Assembly: GCA_013399115.1 (NCBI GenBank) | Contig: VXAA01005242.1 | Span: 131,061-195,060, forward strand | DNA: 64,000 nucleotides | Reading direction: 5' to 3' | From: Anseranas semipalmata | Taxonomy: Eukaryota; Chordata; Aves; Anseriformes; Anseranatidae | Shown here: positions 50,536 through 62,738 of the stretch, one piece after another | Layout of the letters: each line of letters starts with the position of its first letter | How positions within the stretch are numbered: position 1 is the first letter of the stretch | The notes under the pieces: model-generated | What the model was told of the DNA's origin: nothing | Database searches by the model: none | The model's input: the letters and a program-made list of their open reading frames with translations, nothing else | Program-made: the position numbers and the translations under genes

Positions 50536-52883
50536 TGGAGAGATTTATATTTATCCTCTGTAAATGCTGCATCTCCCTTCTCTGTGGGTTTAAACCTCCC
50601 TTAGTGCCACCTGCAAAGACTCAGAGCTTCTTTCTTACAACCTGCTTGAACTTCGATGTGCAGGGTGTGAATTTGGTTTCCCCTTCCGTGGTAAAACCCT
50701 CGCTGGTAAGAGGTGGCCATCAGAGCATTTCCAGTTGCCGTTCTCTCACCTGTTAACGCTGCCTGGACTGCTGGCCCCAGCTACGCCTCTCCCGCTGCCT
50801 CCTTCAGCATCAACACTGCAGGGAGCATAACATCTGACCTCACTCCACTTGCGGTGGCCACATTTTTGAGACATGTCTAAATTTTGGAAGGAAATATGTA
50901 TTGCTTGTTCTCCTGGCTAAGTCACAGACCCTCAATACAGCCAAGGCTTTCTGAATCCGTTGATTGGTGCCCCTGTTGCATACAGCTAGGAAACATGTCC
51001 TCATATACATTTCCTAACTAGCAAAGTACAGGTTTCATTCGTGTCCAGCAAGAGAGGTGAATTACCTGTGGCTCTCTCAAAAGCATCAGTATCACTGATT
51101 GCTTCCTGTAGGAATGCGCAGGCTCTTACAGGCCAAATTCATGGCTGAAGCAATTAGGCAGGACTGCGTGGCTTTGAGCAAAGGCTCACCTGTGTGCCAG
51201 TGCCGAAGGCAGCATTAGTTCTGCTTTTAGTCCATCGAAACTACAAGAACTAGTGGAACTAGAAACAGCACTTGTGTGTGCCTCTAGTTTTCTCATCAGA
51301 AGAGCAGCAAAAGGAACTCCATGTTGCTAATTTGTTCCAAACTGTAGTAATCATGAGTCAGTTTACCCCAGTTGTAAACACGTTCTGGTTTTAGGCCCAA
51401 AAGCTATATAGAAGTGTACCTTTCAAACCCCATCTTAAATTAAAGCTGTTCCACCTTTCGCCATATGATATGTTCTTGAAAACTTACAGGTGGATGTACA
51501 GCACAAGCTCCACACTTAATGGAGCTTGTTGTGTTAGAGACAAATCAGAAGGGTAACGGCATGACTTTTAGGAGGTTTTCATGTTTGTGGTTTTATGTTA
51601 TTTTTATTTTCTCTTTAAGTTATTTTTAAGTCAAGAGCTTTACCATTTTGGGAGAAGAGAGTGTGAATTTATACAAGTCTTCTCTGGGGCAAAAAGGTGT
51701 GACACAAAAAGTTTAGAGTATCTTAAGAAAATTCAAGCTGATTCATAGTTTAATGAATGAATGCTTATAGGTTGTTAGAAATGAATCATGGATGAGGAAA
51801 GAAGAGAAACAATGTTGATGGATGAGAAGGATCAAAGGCCTTTAGTTCTGAGAAAGAGGCCTCAAAAGCATACCTTTAACATAAAACATTTTTGTTTAGA
51901 TATTTTGGTTGGTTTCTTAGAGTTCATAAAGCAATTTTGATGATAGTCTGTATGCTTGCCTGTAGCTTGGTGTTGATTTATAGCTGATAATATGTGAACA
52001 TTACTTTAGGAGATAAATTTTATAAGCAGAAGAGCCTTGAAAGATAACCCTCTGTTTAATATTGCAAATAGTACTTTAACATCTCAGCTCTTCAAACGAT
52101 TGGATCACACTGTGCAAGTCAAGGTATTCATTTCAAACTAACTTTTCTGAAGGATGAGTCCCGTTCTTTAGATGTATGGCATACACCTAGTCTTGTTACG
52201 GAAGCGTGAGTACTGTGTACGGCTGCCTTGCCATGTGCTTGGCAGAGTCCTTTACCTCATTGCCTCGTCTCTGTCCTTACCGGGCTGTCCAGACACATAA
52301 ATCAGTTGGAACGAGGCATGCTGGGAACAGGGAGGAGACGTGCTTCAAGATGGTCAGATGTATTGCAGGAGATTCTTCTGCCTTTTTGTATCAACAACAT
52401 CTATGGTACAAAACTGCAAAATGAGTAACACATGTTTTGATGGAATTAAATGCAAAACTGGAAAAGGAAGCATGTCTTAGTATAACAACGGCTTGCCAGA
52501 TGAACCATTACACTCTAGAAATCTGCTGCTGTTAAAATAAAGAATGCTTTTTGAAAGAGTTCCATGTGGTATTGTTTACATTTCCCCTGTATTCAAAAAA
52601 GAAATGTCACCCGATTTCAGTTGAGTAAAAACAAACATGCATAGAGCTAAGAAATACTTCTGTAACTCACCTACCGAATAACCTCTCCTCTCAGCATTTA
52701 CTTTTTCTTATGTGGGTCCCAGGATGCAAGAACTCTTCTGGCTTGCAAGTCCACACTCATCCTACCAATTCTTTGCTTTTTGCATTGTGGAGGCGTGTGA
52801 AGAATTGCCTTCAACCAAACTGTTCCCTGTTTGTTGGAAAATAATGCAAGTAGAAGGTAAAAGAGCACAGGAGTACAGATCAA
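50536..52883 (+). other. Inferred intron, part 10: no gene seen
   Basis: No assignable exon. A perfect 10-bp stem (ACAAGCTCCA / TGGAGCTTGT) with a 7-base loop lies at 51503-51529. All ORFs are short. Confidence 0.5.
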
Positions 52884-52920
52884 ATCACAGAATCACAGAA
52901 TATCCCGAGTTGGATGGGGA
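52884..52920 (-). mobile_element. Very short CR1 3'-end fragment
   Basis: The sequence AATCACAGAATCACAGAATA followed by TCCCGAGTTGGATGGGG has the doubled octamer and the following G-rich block of a minus-strand CR1 3' end. Similarity to CR1 stops after about 37 bases. It is either an extremely 5'-truncated insertion or a remnant cut short by deletion. Confidence 0.75.
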
Positions 52921-53959
52921 AACAAGGTTTCCCAGCAATGAGTAGCACAGAAAGCCATCTCATCAGTGCCTCTGCCCATGACACGCATCTCAGCAGCAGC
53001 ACAAGAGCTGGTGTACTATATTCTTCCAAGTGGTATGACCCTAGCACCTAAGGTAATCCTTTGCAGCCAGAACCGCTGCTGAACGCACAGCTGTCCTGCA
53101 GGTGCCCTACTGCCACCTTCAATGCAGCACTGACACATGTAGGTGCAAAAGCTAATTATTGGGTAATTTACAGAGGTGTGAAGAACACAGCCAGGAATTT
53201 ATGACTGGTAATTCTGTTCTTCTTGGTGTTCTACTACTTGTAGCCATCCTGCTTTGGTCAGCTTTATTTCTAGGCACGGATTTTGCCGCACTGTTTGCTT
53301 GCTTGTATTTGAATGATCAGATTTTTGCTTTGCTACTTATCAGCTGCCAGGAATGAAATGGCACAGGCATGGTCTTGCAAGGGAGGGGGCTGGTGAGATC
53401 CGCTCTGTTCCCTGATGGTAGTGCAAGAGAGGTCTATGTGTGGTAACAGGGCTGTCATCTCTCTGAAAAGCTACAAATCCATTGTGAATATTAAGTTGAA
53501 TAAGCTTTGCTTTGGCTGTAGAGGTGCCTCCCAAAATAAATAACATTCTCACCCCACCTGCTTTGATCCCTTGATTAGTGCATGGCCGGTAGCACCAAAG
53601 AGTGTTCACAGAAAAACACCCTTGGTTCAGTTCTGTTGCTTAGAAGTAGGTGTCCTGTGGCATTCAGCTGCGTTAGGATCATCTGCGTAGGGCTGGCAGA
53701 GATGGCCCAGGACCTGTGGAAGATCTCTTCCCTTCCAAAGTGGCAGCTGGAGGCACGGGGAATACACCAGGGCATGTTGCATGGTATTGCATCCATGGTT
53801 ATTTTCACTTCAACACTGCGTAGCTTCTCTTAAGAATATGCCATAATACATCGTAACTACAGTGTCTTAACTTCTAACAGAAGTCTGGCCCAGGTGAAGT
53901 TGAAAATATTTATATAATTTCTAAGTGTCTTTATACAGAAATCTGCGTGCGTATTTATG
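52921..53959 (+). other. CFAP299: Inferred intron just upstream of the CFAP299 exon
   Basis: No second exon is visible in the kilobase before 53999. Short ORFs on both strands (for example 53582-53833 plus and 53575-53808 minus) overlap each other and are not recognised. Confidence 0.55.
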
Positions 53960-53998
53960 TTGACATCCTTCATTTGTAGCCTTCTTTGTGTTTTCCAG
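53960..53998 (+). promoter_or_regulatory. CFAP299: 3' splice site (branch point, pyrimidine tract, AG) of the CFAP299 exon
   Basis: A TTGAC branch-point match has its A at 53963. It is followed by a CT-rich stretch (CCTTCTTTGTGTTTTCCAG) ending in AG at 53997-53998. The branch-to-AG spacing of about 35 bases is normal for vertebrate introns. This site sets the first base of the exon at 53999. Confidence 0.75.
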
Positions 53999-54141
53999 TC
54001 TATAATCTTCATTCGTGACCAGAATTCTCATCACCAGGAGGTGTCTGCATACATTGACTACGCACACAGACTGACAACAGATGATTTTGAAACCTACTTC
54101 AGTGGGAAGAAAAGACTTCTCCCTCGGAACACGGATCTGAG
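53999..54141 (+). CDS. CFAP299: Internal coding exon of CFAP299 (C4orf22), partial gene
   Basis: Seen: the 143-base segment is open in the frame starting at 53999 and reads [15 protein letters not shown], then [19 protein letters not shown], then [13 protein letters not shown], ending with two bases (AG) of a split codon. It is preceded by a pyrimidine-rich tract and TTTTCCAG (AG at 53997-53998), with a plausible branch point TTGAC at 53960-53964. It is followed by the donor GAG|GTATTT. The exon starts in phase 0 and ends after codon base 2. Known: the blocks [20 protein letters not shown] and GKKRLLPR match my recollection of CFAP299, a roughly 230-residue conserved protein linked to cilia/flagella and to spermatogenesis. 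The split AG codon fits the Ser I recall at that junction. Inferred: the sequence is too well conserved and too well bounded to be a pseudogene fragment. No disabling change is visible. The preceding and following exons are not in this window as far as I can see. Confidence 0.88.
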
Positions 54142-54147
54142 GTATTT
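54139..54147 (+). promoter_or_regulatory. CFAP299: 5' splice site (donor) of the CFAP299 exon
   Basis: The junction reads GAG|GTATTT, with the GT at 54142-54143. It is a moderate rather than perfect match to the MAG|GTRAGT consensus. Reading through it would add only a few codons before a stop at 54152-54154, which supports splicing here. Confidence 0.7.
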
Positions 54148-57086
54148 ATCTTGACTTTGCTTCAACTTATTTCCTTTTAGGCAATATAGAGAGAGATTTA
54201 GGTGTTTTTGAGTGGGAAGATAGCCCATGAAAGTGTATTGCACTGGATCAGAATTGGTTGTAGAGAACAGCTTTAAGGAAGGACCCTGTCTGATTTGTTT
54301 AGTCCGGAGAATAAAACTTAACAAGGACGATACAGCCGTCGCCTGTCTCTGCATCTTTCAGTACCCTGGGGAGTCTGTAAATAGTGACGTGGTGAGGGCA
54401 TGCTGCTGGAGATGCGGCAGACTAAACAACTGCAGTCAGCAGTTGCCAGAACATCTCTAGCTTTCCCCACTCCCCACAAAGTCCTTGGGAGGATGCTTTG
54501 CTTTGAAAGCGGGTCATGTGCAGAAGTCTTCTGGTGGCAAATGGGATGGTGTGTTACCTGTGAGCAAGGATAAACTCCATCAATAAGCTTTTTAGCTGAC
54601 GAATGTATTTTCTTTAAGATATATCCTGTGCCATTGTGCCAAGAGATAAATGCATGAGAGATGTTTGAGCGCTTCTGTTTGCGAAGGCCAAGTTTAAGAG
54701 GCTTGGTGCTGCAAAGTTTGGAGTCTGCCTGGGGCCTGGGCCAGTGTTCAGCACCAAAGCTGTATGTGAGGCAGCAGCCCCATTGGCAATGGGGGAAGAA
54801 ATCGTAAAAATGTCAGCGGGCTGACATTGTGAATTGTGATGGAATCTTCTCTTCCCATGTTTTAGAAAGTAAGATCTATGAACAACTAGCTGCCATGTCA
54901 TGTGCTGTTACTTATCTCCTGGTGAAAAGGTGCCCAGTATGAAGGAATTAATGCATTTTTGCCGTTTTCTGAGATTGATTTTCTGTAATGCAAGTTACTC
55001 CTTTGGAAGCAATGCAAATCACTGCAAATGCTGTTCAGTCAAATTCTGGTGTTCAGGAAAGAGTGTCAGAGGGGGCAAGTGGGTTGGTGAAGTTGTGCTG
55101 TTCGTTTACAGTACAGCAGATGTCAGTAATGAGGCAAAGAAACACACAAATCTCTCAGCATTGCCTGAGGTGAGAAGCAAAATTCCAAATTTTTCACTTC
55201 TAAATCACAGCGATGAACAGTCGGTTGCTGTTTATGACTGAATTAAGAACAGGAGTGAACATAACACTGTCTCTGCTTTGCATATTATGTCCTGTCTACA
55301 CATTAGGATTTTATTAGAGGCTCATAAATAAGCCTTTTAAGTCATCATTGTCATATGCAATAAGAGATGTCACTGATGCATCCAGTACCTGTGCTTAGTC
55401 CTGCTTATTCTGTACTGAAAAAGTCTCATTTAATGTTAGCTTCAACCTCTTTTTTCTTCCCTTGTGTCAAAACTAGTGCAAACTGCAAACTCTTCATAGA
55501 CAATTTTGTATATTCATTCCTTCTAATGGTAGAATATAGCTTCATTTTACTTCTCTCTTGAAAAAAATGTGTGTGTGGTGGTGGGAGGTTAGGGCATGAC
55601 TTACATTCTGGCAGTACAGCCTCATATATAACTCATGCAAAACTGCATCTGAACTTACCAGCTGAACTTAGAGGGAAGTTCAGATAAAGCATGCACAGTG
55701 CCAGGAAGACCAGTTTGTTTCATTTATATACAGGTATGAATGTATGCAGTGTAGTTAATGAGGTTCTATAGGGATGTATAAATACATCTATAACTATACC
55801 TACATAAAGTGACATGTTGGCACATTTGTACACTGGCCAAAGAAAAAACCTTTCCTTTATGGTTAAATAATGTGATTCTGGATACATCATATGTATGGCT
55901 TTTTGTAAAGACCCCGTCCTGTCAGAGAACATCTCTAGCAGCGATGCATTTATGTAGTCCGTTGCTCACTGGAGCTGTCGAGCATCCCATTTTGCATCAG
56001 TTAGGTATCTTCAGAGCAAAACGTTTCCTTCCTGCCATGTCTCTCATGATTAACGTTGAGAATGTTACTGGACAGATGGAGGGCAGGTATGAAGAGGCCC
56101 AGGACTAAAGATTTGGCTAGTACTGCAGAAGTTTGAAACAGGTGAGTTCTCTTTAATCACTATTCCCCAGTTAATTGATGTAAGCTCAAGTAATGAGCAC
56201 AGGGCTCTTCCAGAAACATTTGCAAGCCCTTGTGAGTAGCCCTGGCCTGTCACAGTTGCATGTGAGGAGAGTTCTCAGGTCCACAAACCCAGGAGGGTCA
56301 CAGCAAGTGGTACAGAATGTGACAAAAGGCCCACCTTCCCTGGCCACCAAGCTGAGTTCTCCTGGTAATTTGAAGTACATCTACTACAAGAGACATTTCA
56401 AAGATAGCTTTTCTGGAGGTGTAAAGTGAGCTGAAACAGGCAGGCTGAGTGCTCTGGCGTATTGTCTTGTTTCTCTTTCGTGCCTCTTTGGCAAAGATGG
56501 TAGGCAGAGGCCAGAATCCACATGGGTATGTTGATGCCCATCTAGCCATTAGGTGACCAGCAGCTTCTCTTTTGGAAGAGCAGTGGGCAGAAGAAATGGT
56601 GGCCTCTAACTTTGACTTGACCCTGAAAAAGTTTAAATATAAAACTAAACCGCTTTGCTGAACTTCAGCTCTATTCTGCAGAATATTTATGATTGTTAGA
56701 CTGTGTCTTGCATCCCATATAAAAATTGGTCAGTTTTTGACCTAGGTTTTGAAATGAAAGGTTGTCCATGGTCATACAAATGAAAGCGCATGCCAGCCTG
56801 GATCCCTCTAAAGTTTGAACACAAAGTTTGGATTGTTTTCCAAACCACAGCAGCAGGCAGGGTCTAAATTTGCATCCATTCTGTAAAGCAAAATGGTAAA
56901 AATCTCTTTGTGGAAAGTGTCTTCTATTCCCACGCATTCTTAATAATGCTTTCTTTCTGTTTGGAATATTTCTTTTTAATTAACGTACTTTTGATTTCGT
57001 TGTGTGTCTGGTACGTTCTGCATTATCCGTTCAGTATATCGCACAGCCTATAGTTCCTTCTCAGTCTAAAATTTTCTATATTTTAA
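54148..57086 (+). other. Inferred CFAP299 downstream intron, part 1
   Basis: I looked for the expected next CFAP299 exon (in the family I recall it starting with an aromatic-rich FYNWD-like motif) and found none. No RNA gene or recognised transposon is visible. A (GT)-rich patch lies near 55568-55590. Confidence 0.5.
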
Positions 57087-57425
57087 GCCCGGGAAGAACT
57101 GCAAGGACCATCTAAGCTGGTCTCCTGCAGAATGCACGCCATAAAGTTTAGTAAGTCTTGAACATAGCACAGGGCTGGACAATCGACAAATGGTTTAGAA
57201 AGGTATACAGTCATGATTTAAAGATTGCTGTTGGCAGAGAGCTCACCAAGTCCCCTGTAAACCTTTTTATTGAATAGATAAATATGTCTTGTTTCTTGCT
57301 ATGAGTAAATTTGAACTTCACCTGCTGGGTCCTGTATTTGTACTTGTATGCCAGATTAAATACAGCTTTAGGATTAGACAAGCTGTGATTACATAGGCTG
57401 TCATCAAAACTGTCTTCGGCCATTC
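57087..57425 (-). mobile_element. Ancient, diverged CR1 LINE remnant
   Basis: Seen blocks, in order: GGACCATCTAAGCTGGTCTC, CTGCAGAATGCACGCCATA, TGGTTTAGAAAGGTATACAG, TCATGATTTAAAGATTGC, AGAGCTCACCAAGTCCCC, GCTGGGTCCTGTATTTGTAC and TTGTATGCCAGATTAAATAC. Known: this follows the order of the old CR1 class common in turtles and crocodilians ('ccatctagtctgacctcctg', 'cagtcttgatttaaagac', 'tccaccac..ccttggtag', 'ttggtccttgttatgcc', 'agattaaa'). Inferred: a minus-strand relic far older than the copies at 5257 and 15085, possibly predating modern birds. No coding capacity remains; the ORF at 57211-57423 minus lies within it. Confidence 0.75.
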
Positions 57426-59697
57426 TTCAGTGATCTATAAAGAATTTTTTTTACAGCTAATTGTACATTTAATGGTTATCCCTTGTCTTGGCAGCCTTGT
57501 TCCTCTGCCTCTTTATTTTCCACCCGGCTTCTTCGAAATGTGTCAAAAATGCAGTTTGTGGATGGGGATAATTTGACTGTATGTATAGTTCTGTGATCTC
57601 AGCCTTTGAGACTCTTATCAAGCTTCAAATCTAAGTCTTTTCATCACATTTTTCTTCCCTGGATACTTACATATTTAGGCAGATACAAAAATGTGCTAGC
57701 GTAGAGGACATATTTCTTTCCCAAGCTGAAAGAATGGATGAGTGTTTCAGTCGAGAATGGTTGTTCCCAAAATTCATCGTATCAGCTTAAGTTGTTCCAA
57801 AATGCTGCCTTCCTTCTTAAAGAATGATTCAGCTTGCGAAATTGCCTCACTCGGAGCTTTCCAAAGCCCTTGCTCTTGGTTATATTTACTTTTAGTCACT
57901 TGGGAGATTGACATGTAAATCTTGGATTTTGCAGGAGAGGTTAGTATCTTGTGCAAAGCTATCAAATTATCTTTTAAATATGGAAAGCAATACTTTGCTG
58001 CAACAAGTTTTTTAATTAACTATTTGAGGCTGTCAGAAGATATTAAACTTGGTCTTAGGTACCCTCTGAATCAGGTTCTTGCTCACAATACCGCGTAAAA
58101 ATATTGAACAGTTAGGTTTATGTGAGGTTCATATTTTAAATCCGGTGGGTAATATCAGAGGCTCTTGTATTTGATCTACGTGGTTCCTCTGAGTATTTTT
58201 GCCATTTTATTGCATTGCCCTATCGAGGGAGTATTATTTATATGATATAATCCTCATTTGGTTCCAGTTTATTAAATGAAAGGAATGTGTTAGGCAGTAA
58301 GTTCTTAAGAGGTCTGGAATCTGGACTGTAATTGAATCCATTCCCTCTCAGCTAATTTATGTAATCTGATGAGAAACAAGTGTAATACAATTTGTTCAAA
58401 GAAAATGGAGAATGTTCACTCTGTGGAACGGTACCAGAAAAAGTCTGCTGGATGAAGAAGCTCTGCAAAAGACAAAGTTTGGGCTGCCTTTTGTCTGGTC
58501 AGCTGTACTTTGAGCATCCCTCTCAGTTCTGTTTGTGAAGGAGGATGAAATGAATGTCTTGCAGTAGAATTCTGCTATTTCGATTTTGTGTGAACTCCTG
58601 CCCTGGGTTTTCGTTAATTTTCTGTGGCAGTGCGATAAATATGGTATTTATGATACTGGATTCTCTAGTGTTTTATCTTCACGCCTAGCTTGTGGTTGCA
58701 GTGTTTTCATTTCTTCTTACCAGTGCACACAGTCTTTTCTAAAACAGATCCAGGTAAGGAGCCATTTGCTGTAGAACAAGGGTCCTAGATTTTTCCCTGA
58801 AGTAATGGTCTGAAATCACTCACTTATCTCATCAGCAGTGAAACTTGTTTGGTTTTGGCCCCGACACGCATCAGCCTGAGCTTGGGAGGTCCGGCGTTCA
58901 GGGCTTTGTGGTGATGCACCTCGCCTGCGATAGGAGTGCATCATGACACATGGGTACTTTCAGAGGCGGCTTGTTGTTCTTTGCTATTGGCACGAACCAT
59001 CCCATCAGATTCTGCCCTTCTTTTCTTGCAGTTCAGCTGCGGTCTGTTTTGGCTGCGAGTGGGCGTAGCATTTGGCAGTCATTCATTAAGTGGGGTTGGA
59101 ATTCCCTCCCATTTTATTGTCAGGTATATACCAAGATACCATCTGTTAATCTGTAAAGACCTGTAAGCCAAGTCACGGCCAGCAATACGTTCCCAAGCAA
59201 GGGGCATGAGGCAACTTCGCCCTTCCCTGCTGTACCCATACCCCGCGGATCTGAGTGGGGTACGGAGGAGCGCGGCTTCGACCCTGCTTACCCGGGTGAG
59301 AACTGAGAGGGAGGGAGATGCACTCCGCGCTTCCCGACGTGGGCACTCCTGCTGTGCCAGGCAGAAGATGTGCAGAGCTTCTCCTCCCTCGGGGAGCAGG
59401 CGGCAGGGGCAGAGCCAAACTTCCGCAGCACCCCAGCTGGGGACCCACATGCGGGGTCTGTGGTAATCCCAGACTCCAGCCCGATGCCGCTGGACGTTGT
59501 TTCTCCCTGCAAATTAATCGATAAAAGCAGCTAGAGGTAGGAATAGGTTGCATACAACAGGCAACGGGCCTGCATTTGGTGACACCTGTTATTGTGGGTC
59601 TCCTTCCAGCTCTTGGGGAGCTGGGTGGTGAATGGATGCTGGAGGAAAGCAGGCTGTATTTATTTTGGTATTTTCTTTCTTGTTGATGAGGGCTTGG

Positions 59698-59746
59698 GTT
59701 TGTTTGTTTTGTTTCATTTTGTGTGTTTTTTATTTTGTTTTGTTTT
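59698..59746 (+). repeat. (GTTT)/(GTTTT) T-rich tract
   Basis: TTTGTTTGTTTTGTTTCATT followed by TTGTGTGTTTTTTATTTTG and TTTTGTTTTCC. It is an imperfect simple repeat. The minus-strand ORF at 59173-59877 passes through it. Confidence 0.75.
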
Positions 59747-62710
59747 CCAAATAAAACAGGAGGTTGTCCTTGAGTTGAAAGATCCACAGCCATTTCTACA
59801 GTTGGCTCTGAAAGGGAAGCCATTTGGTAACCCACTCCTGCTGTAAGTCTGCTGACCCCATTCATAACGTTTGGCATGCCACTCTCCAGCTATCACAGAT
59901 AATGCAAAAGAAGTCAGGTTCCCAATAGTGCTGGGCACCTGCAAATCAGAAGCTCATTAGCATCTGTAATGATTGGGTGCTATGGATATCGACCACAAGT
60001 TAAATCCAAACTTTGTTTCAGGAAAGCATGTGAAAACGTCTTGAGTTTCCAAAATGTGGAATCACCATCGTTGGAAAGGATTAGAACCTGGTCTCTAATT
60101 TTCAGGGATTACCATACTGCTCGTAATTTTAGAGTGTAAAATAATTCAGTTTTGAGAAAAAAGTCTCTCTTCGACATTCCATTTTTGTAAGGACTTTGCT
60201 GGCTGATGGAGTAAATTCTGTTTACAGATGCTTTCCGTGTTGGTTGCCCACTATCCCAATAGTACCAAGGCAAATGCTGTTGATACTCTGGGGAAATGAA
60301 TGGCAAAGGGTGTGAAACTAGGGAGCCCAAATCAAAACGAACCCAGTGACAGCTGGTGTCACCACAGGTGTGTCGGCTGGAGCCCTCCTCTAGCCATATG
60401 GGGCAAAAAATGTTCCCCTCGGTATTTATCTGCAACTCCAGAGTCCTGTCCTTGTGTGACAGTATTCATCATGTGTGTGTGTTTGTGTTACAACTCACAA
60501 ATAGTGTGGCCTGATTTTTTGAAGATTTTCAGCACCTACAGCTGTTGTTGCTTTCGGTGGTCTTTATGGCCCTCTCAGAGCTTCAGAAAACCAGTCACCC
60601 CTTCGAATCCAGCTTATGCATGTTGCTGTCTCATGTTCAGGATTTTTCATCATAGTCTTTAAACCTTTTGGAGATAAAATGAAGCTATTGTGCCAAGGGG
60701 AGAAGTGGCTGTGCAGAAGTACAGGGGATGAATCTTAACTGCTGCTTAGGTATACAAGGCATTGGGGAGCAAGTGGCAGGTAGGCGCGTAGGTAGAAATT
60801 GGAGTACGTTCAGACTTGACGTTTGCATGTGTGAGAAGAAAATTCCATTGCTGCCAACTCGGTAAATGTTTAATTTGGAGATGTATACTTCCACATCTGG
60901 CTTATACTTAAATTCAGCAAATATTGCTTCTTTCACTTTTAATTTCTCCCCTTTTTTTAAAATTGAAACTTCAGTCTCTTAAGAAAGATGAAGTCTCTTA
61001 AGGGGAAAGGTTGGCTTTTTACAACTTTGAGCAAGCAACCTATTCATTTGAAATAGGAAATGGAAACTGCAAGTTAATAAAATCTTAGGAGAGAAAAATT
61101 TTCGGTGACCGGGAAAGGCTATCTTGCCCTCTTTGTCCATGCAGTCGTACTATCACACAAAAGAAGGTAAGAGTAGGAAAACCCTCTCAGAAAATACAAA
61201 TTGGCCACGTGCTTGTTTGGAAAGTGATTTGGGTTAAAGCTTCCGTGTGTAATTTGAGAAACAGAAATGATTCACGGCTGTTTACTTGCATGAAGACAGT
61301 GTTATGATGCACAGACAGATGTATAAGGAAATCAGACCTAAACACGATAGCTCTTCCCCTCTTGCTGATTCTCTGAAAATAAAGGGAACAATTTGCAGCA
61401 CTCCTCTGTGCATTCACTCATTCAAAGGGAGCTCTGCAGGTCACGAGATTCAATGCTATATATCTTGCTTCACCGGATAGCCATGTATCTTCCCACAAGC
61501 CTCAGTTCTCTCTTAATGTGGACCAGAAATGATACAGAATTAATCTTTGCGATGCTGACAATAGATGTGTGCTGGTGCTGTCAGGCTGGTTTTTATCAAG
61601 CTCTTCTAAATCGTTCTGTTGTTTGCTTAAGATCTGCCAGCCGACGTGCTGCGAAGCCGGCCACGTCTCACGTGTGGAGAATGTGCCGAAGTCTTTCAAG
61701 CTGCCTTTTGAAAGGTCCCTCTAAGGTGCCCACCAGAATGTGCTCCCTGGCATGTCTGCAGTGTAATTAATAATAATAGGAGCAGTAACAGCTAACGGGT
61801 TAGGTCCCAAGTAAAGGGCATAATTAGGCATTCACTTCAGTACTTACTTAGAAAAACTCTTAAAGCATGCATTTACATGCTTTTGCAAGGAAGAAAACTG
61901 AGTAAGGCCCCTGGACTGGGGTTTTAATTATCACTGAATGTATTTGCACATAAAATATTAACCATTTAAGTTAAAATGCTGTGTGCCGTGATTAGCTGTA
62001 TTGTTCATTGAAAAATTATGCTAGAGAAGAGCATATGAAGCGTGGCGGGAGGGGGAGAAGAGTTGAGGCAGAAAGAAGCACAGCATTTCTCCAATGTGAG
62101 GCAACAGGCTTGGCCATCACAACACAGCCAAAACAAATCTCCAACCCCACGAGCGTAGCTTTGGTTTGGGCTGCAGTGCCTGATCCGGGTGTTGCTATCA
62201 GTGAAGCACGCAGAAGAAATGTTTGTCGTGACGCTGCGGTGTCCCCTTGTTCTGCAGGTTCTTCTCTGGGAACTTGGTGTTTTCAGCTGGCTGTCCTGTA
62301 AGTGTCAGCCAGAGCGCCGAGTGGTGACCGCAAGGCACTGTGTGATTTTTGCCACACATGGGTGTCTGAGAAACCCCTTTTTCCTTTTAGTTAGACAAGG
62401 AAGTAGCTGTGGCTGAAGTCGGTATGTCCAGACTTTTCAATGGGTGGTTGTAGGGAATAACTAGTACTTTCTTTAGTTGCCAGCCATGCCCTAGTGAAAA
62501 TTATGGTAAAGTCCTTCTGTGCTGCATTAATAAATAATAGGCATTGCCTTGGCTGCTGGCTGCTGTAGGTAGAGCTGGGTTCTTGTGGCAGATGATGGTG
62601 AAGCCCGGCTCACCATAAGCACGGTTCCTCCCAACACTCAGCAGGGTGAAGCCCCAGCCCCTGTGATAGATAGCCCATACTTGTGCCTGGCCTAGGAGAC
62701 CACAGGTTGT

Positions 62711-62738
62711 TTCTTGATGATTTCTTGATGATTTCTTC
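62711..62738 (+). repeat. Short tandem repeat, 11-base unit
   Basis: The unit TTCTTGATGAT occurs twice in direct tandem (62711-62721 and 62722-62732) and is followed by a partial TTCTTCC. Confidence 0.8.

Noticed and set aside
59173..59877. 234-codon minus-strand ORF rich in Pro and Ser
   Set aside because: It crosses a T-rich simple repeat and a GC-rich patch that both lack stops, and it overlaps several plus-strand ORFs. The composition looks like translated low-complexity DNA rather than a protein.
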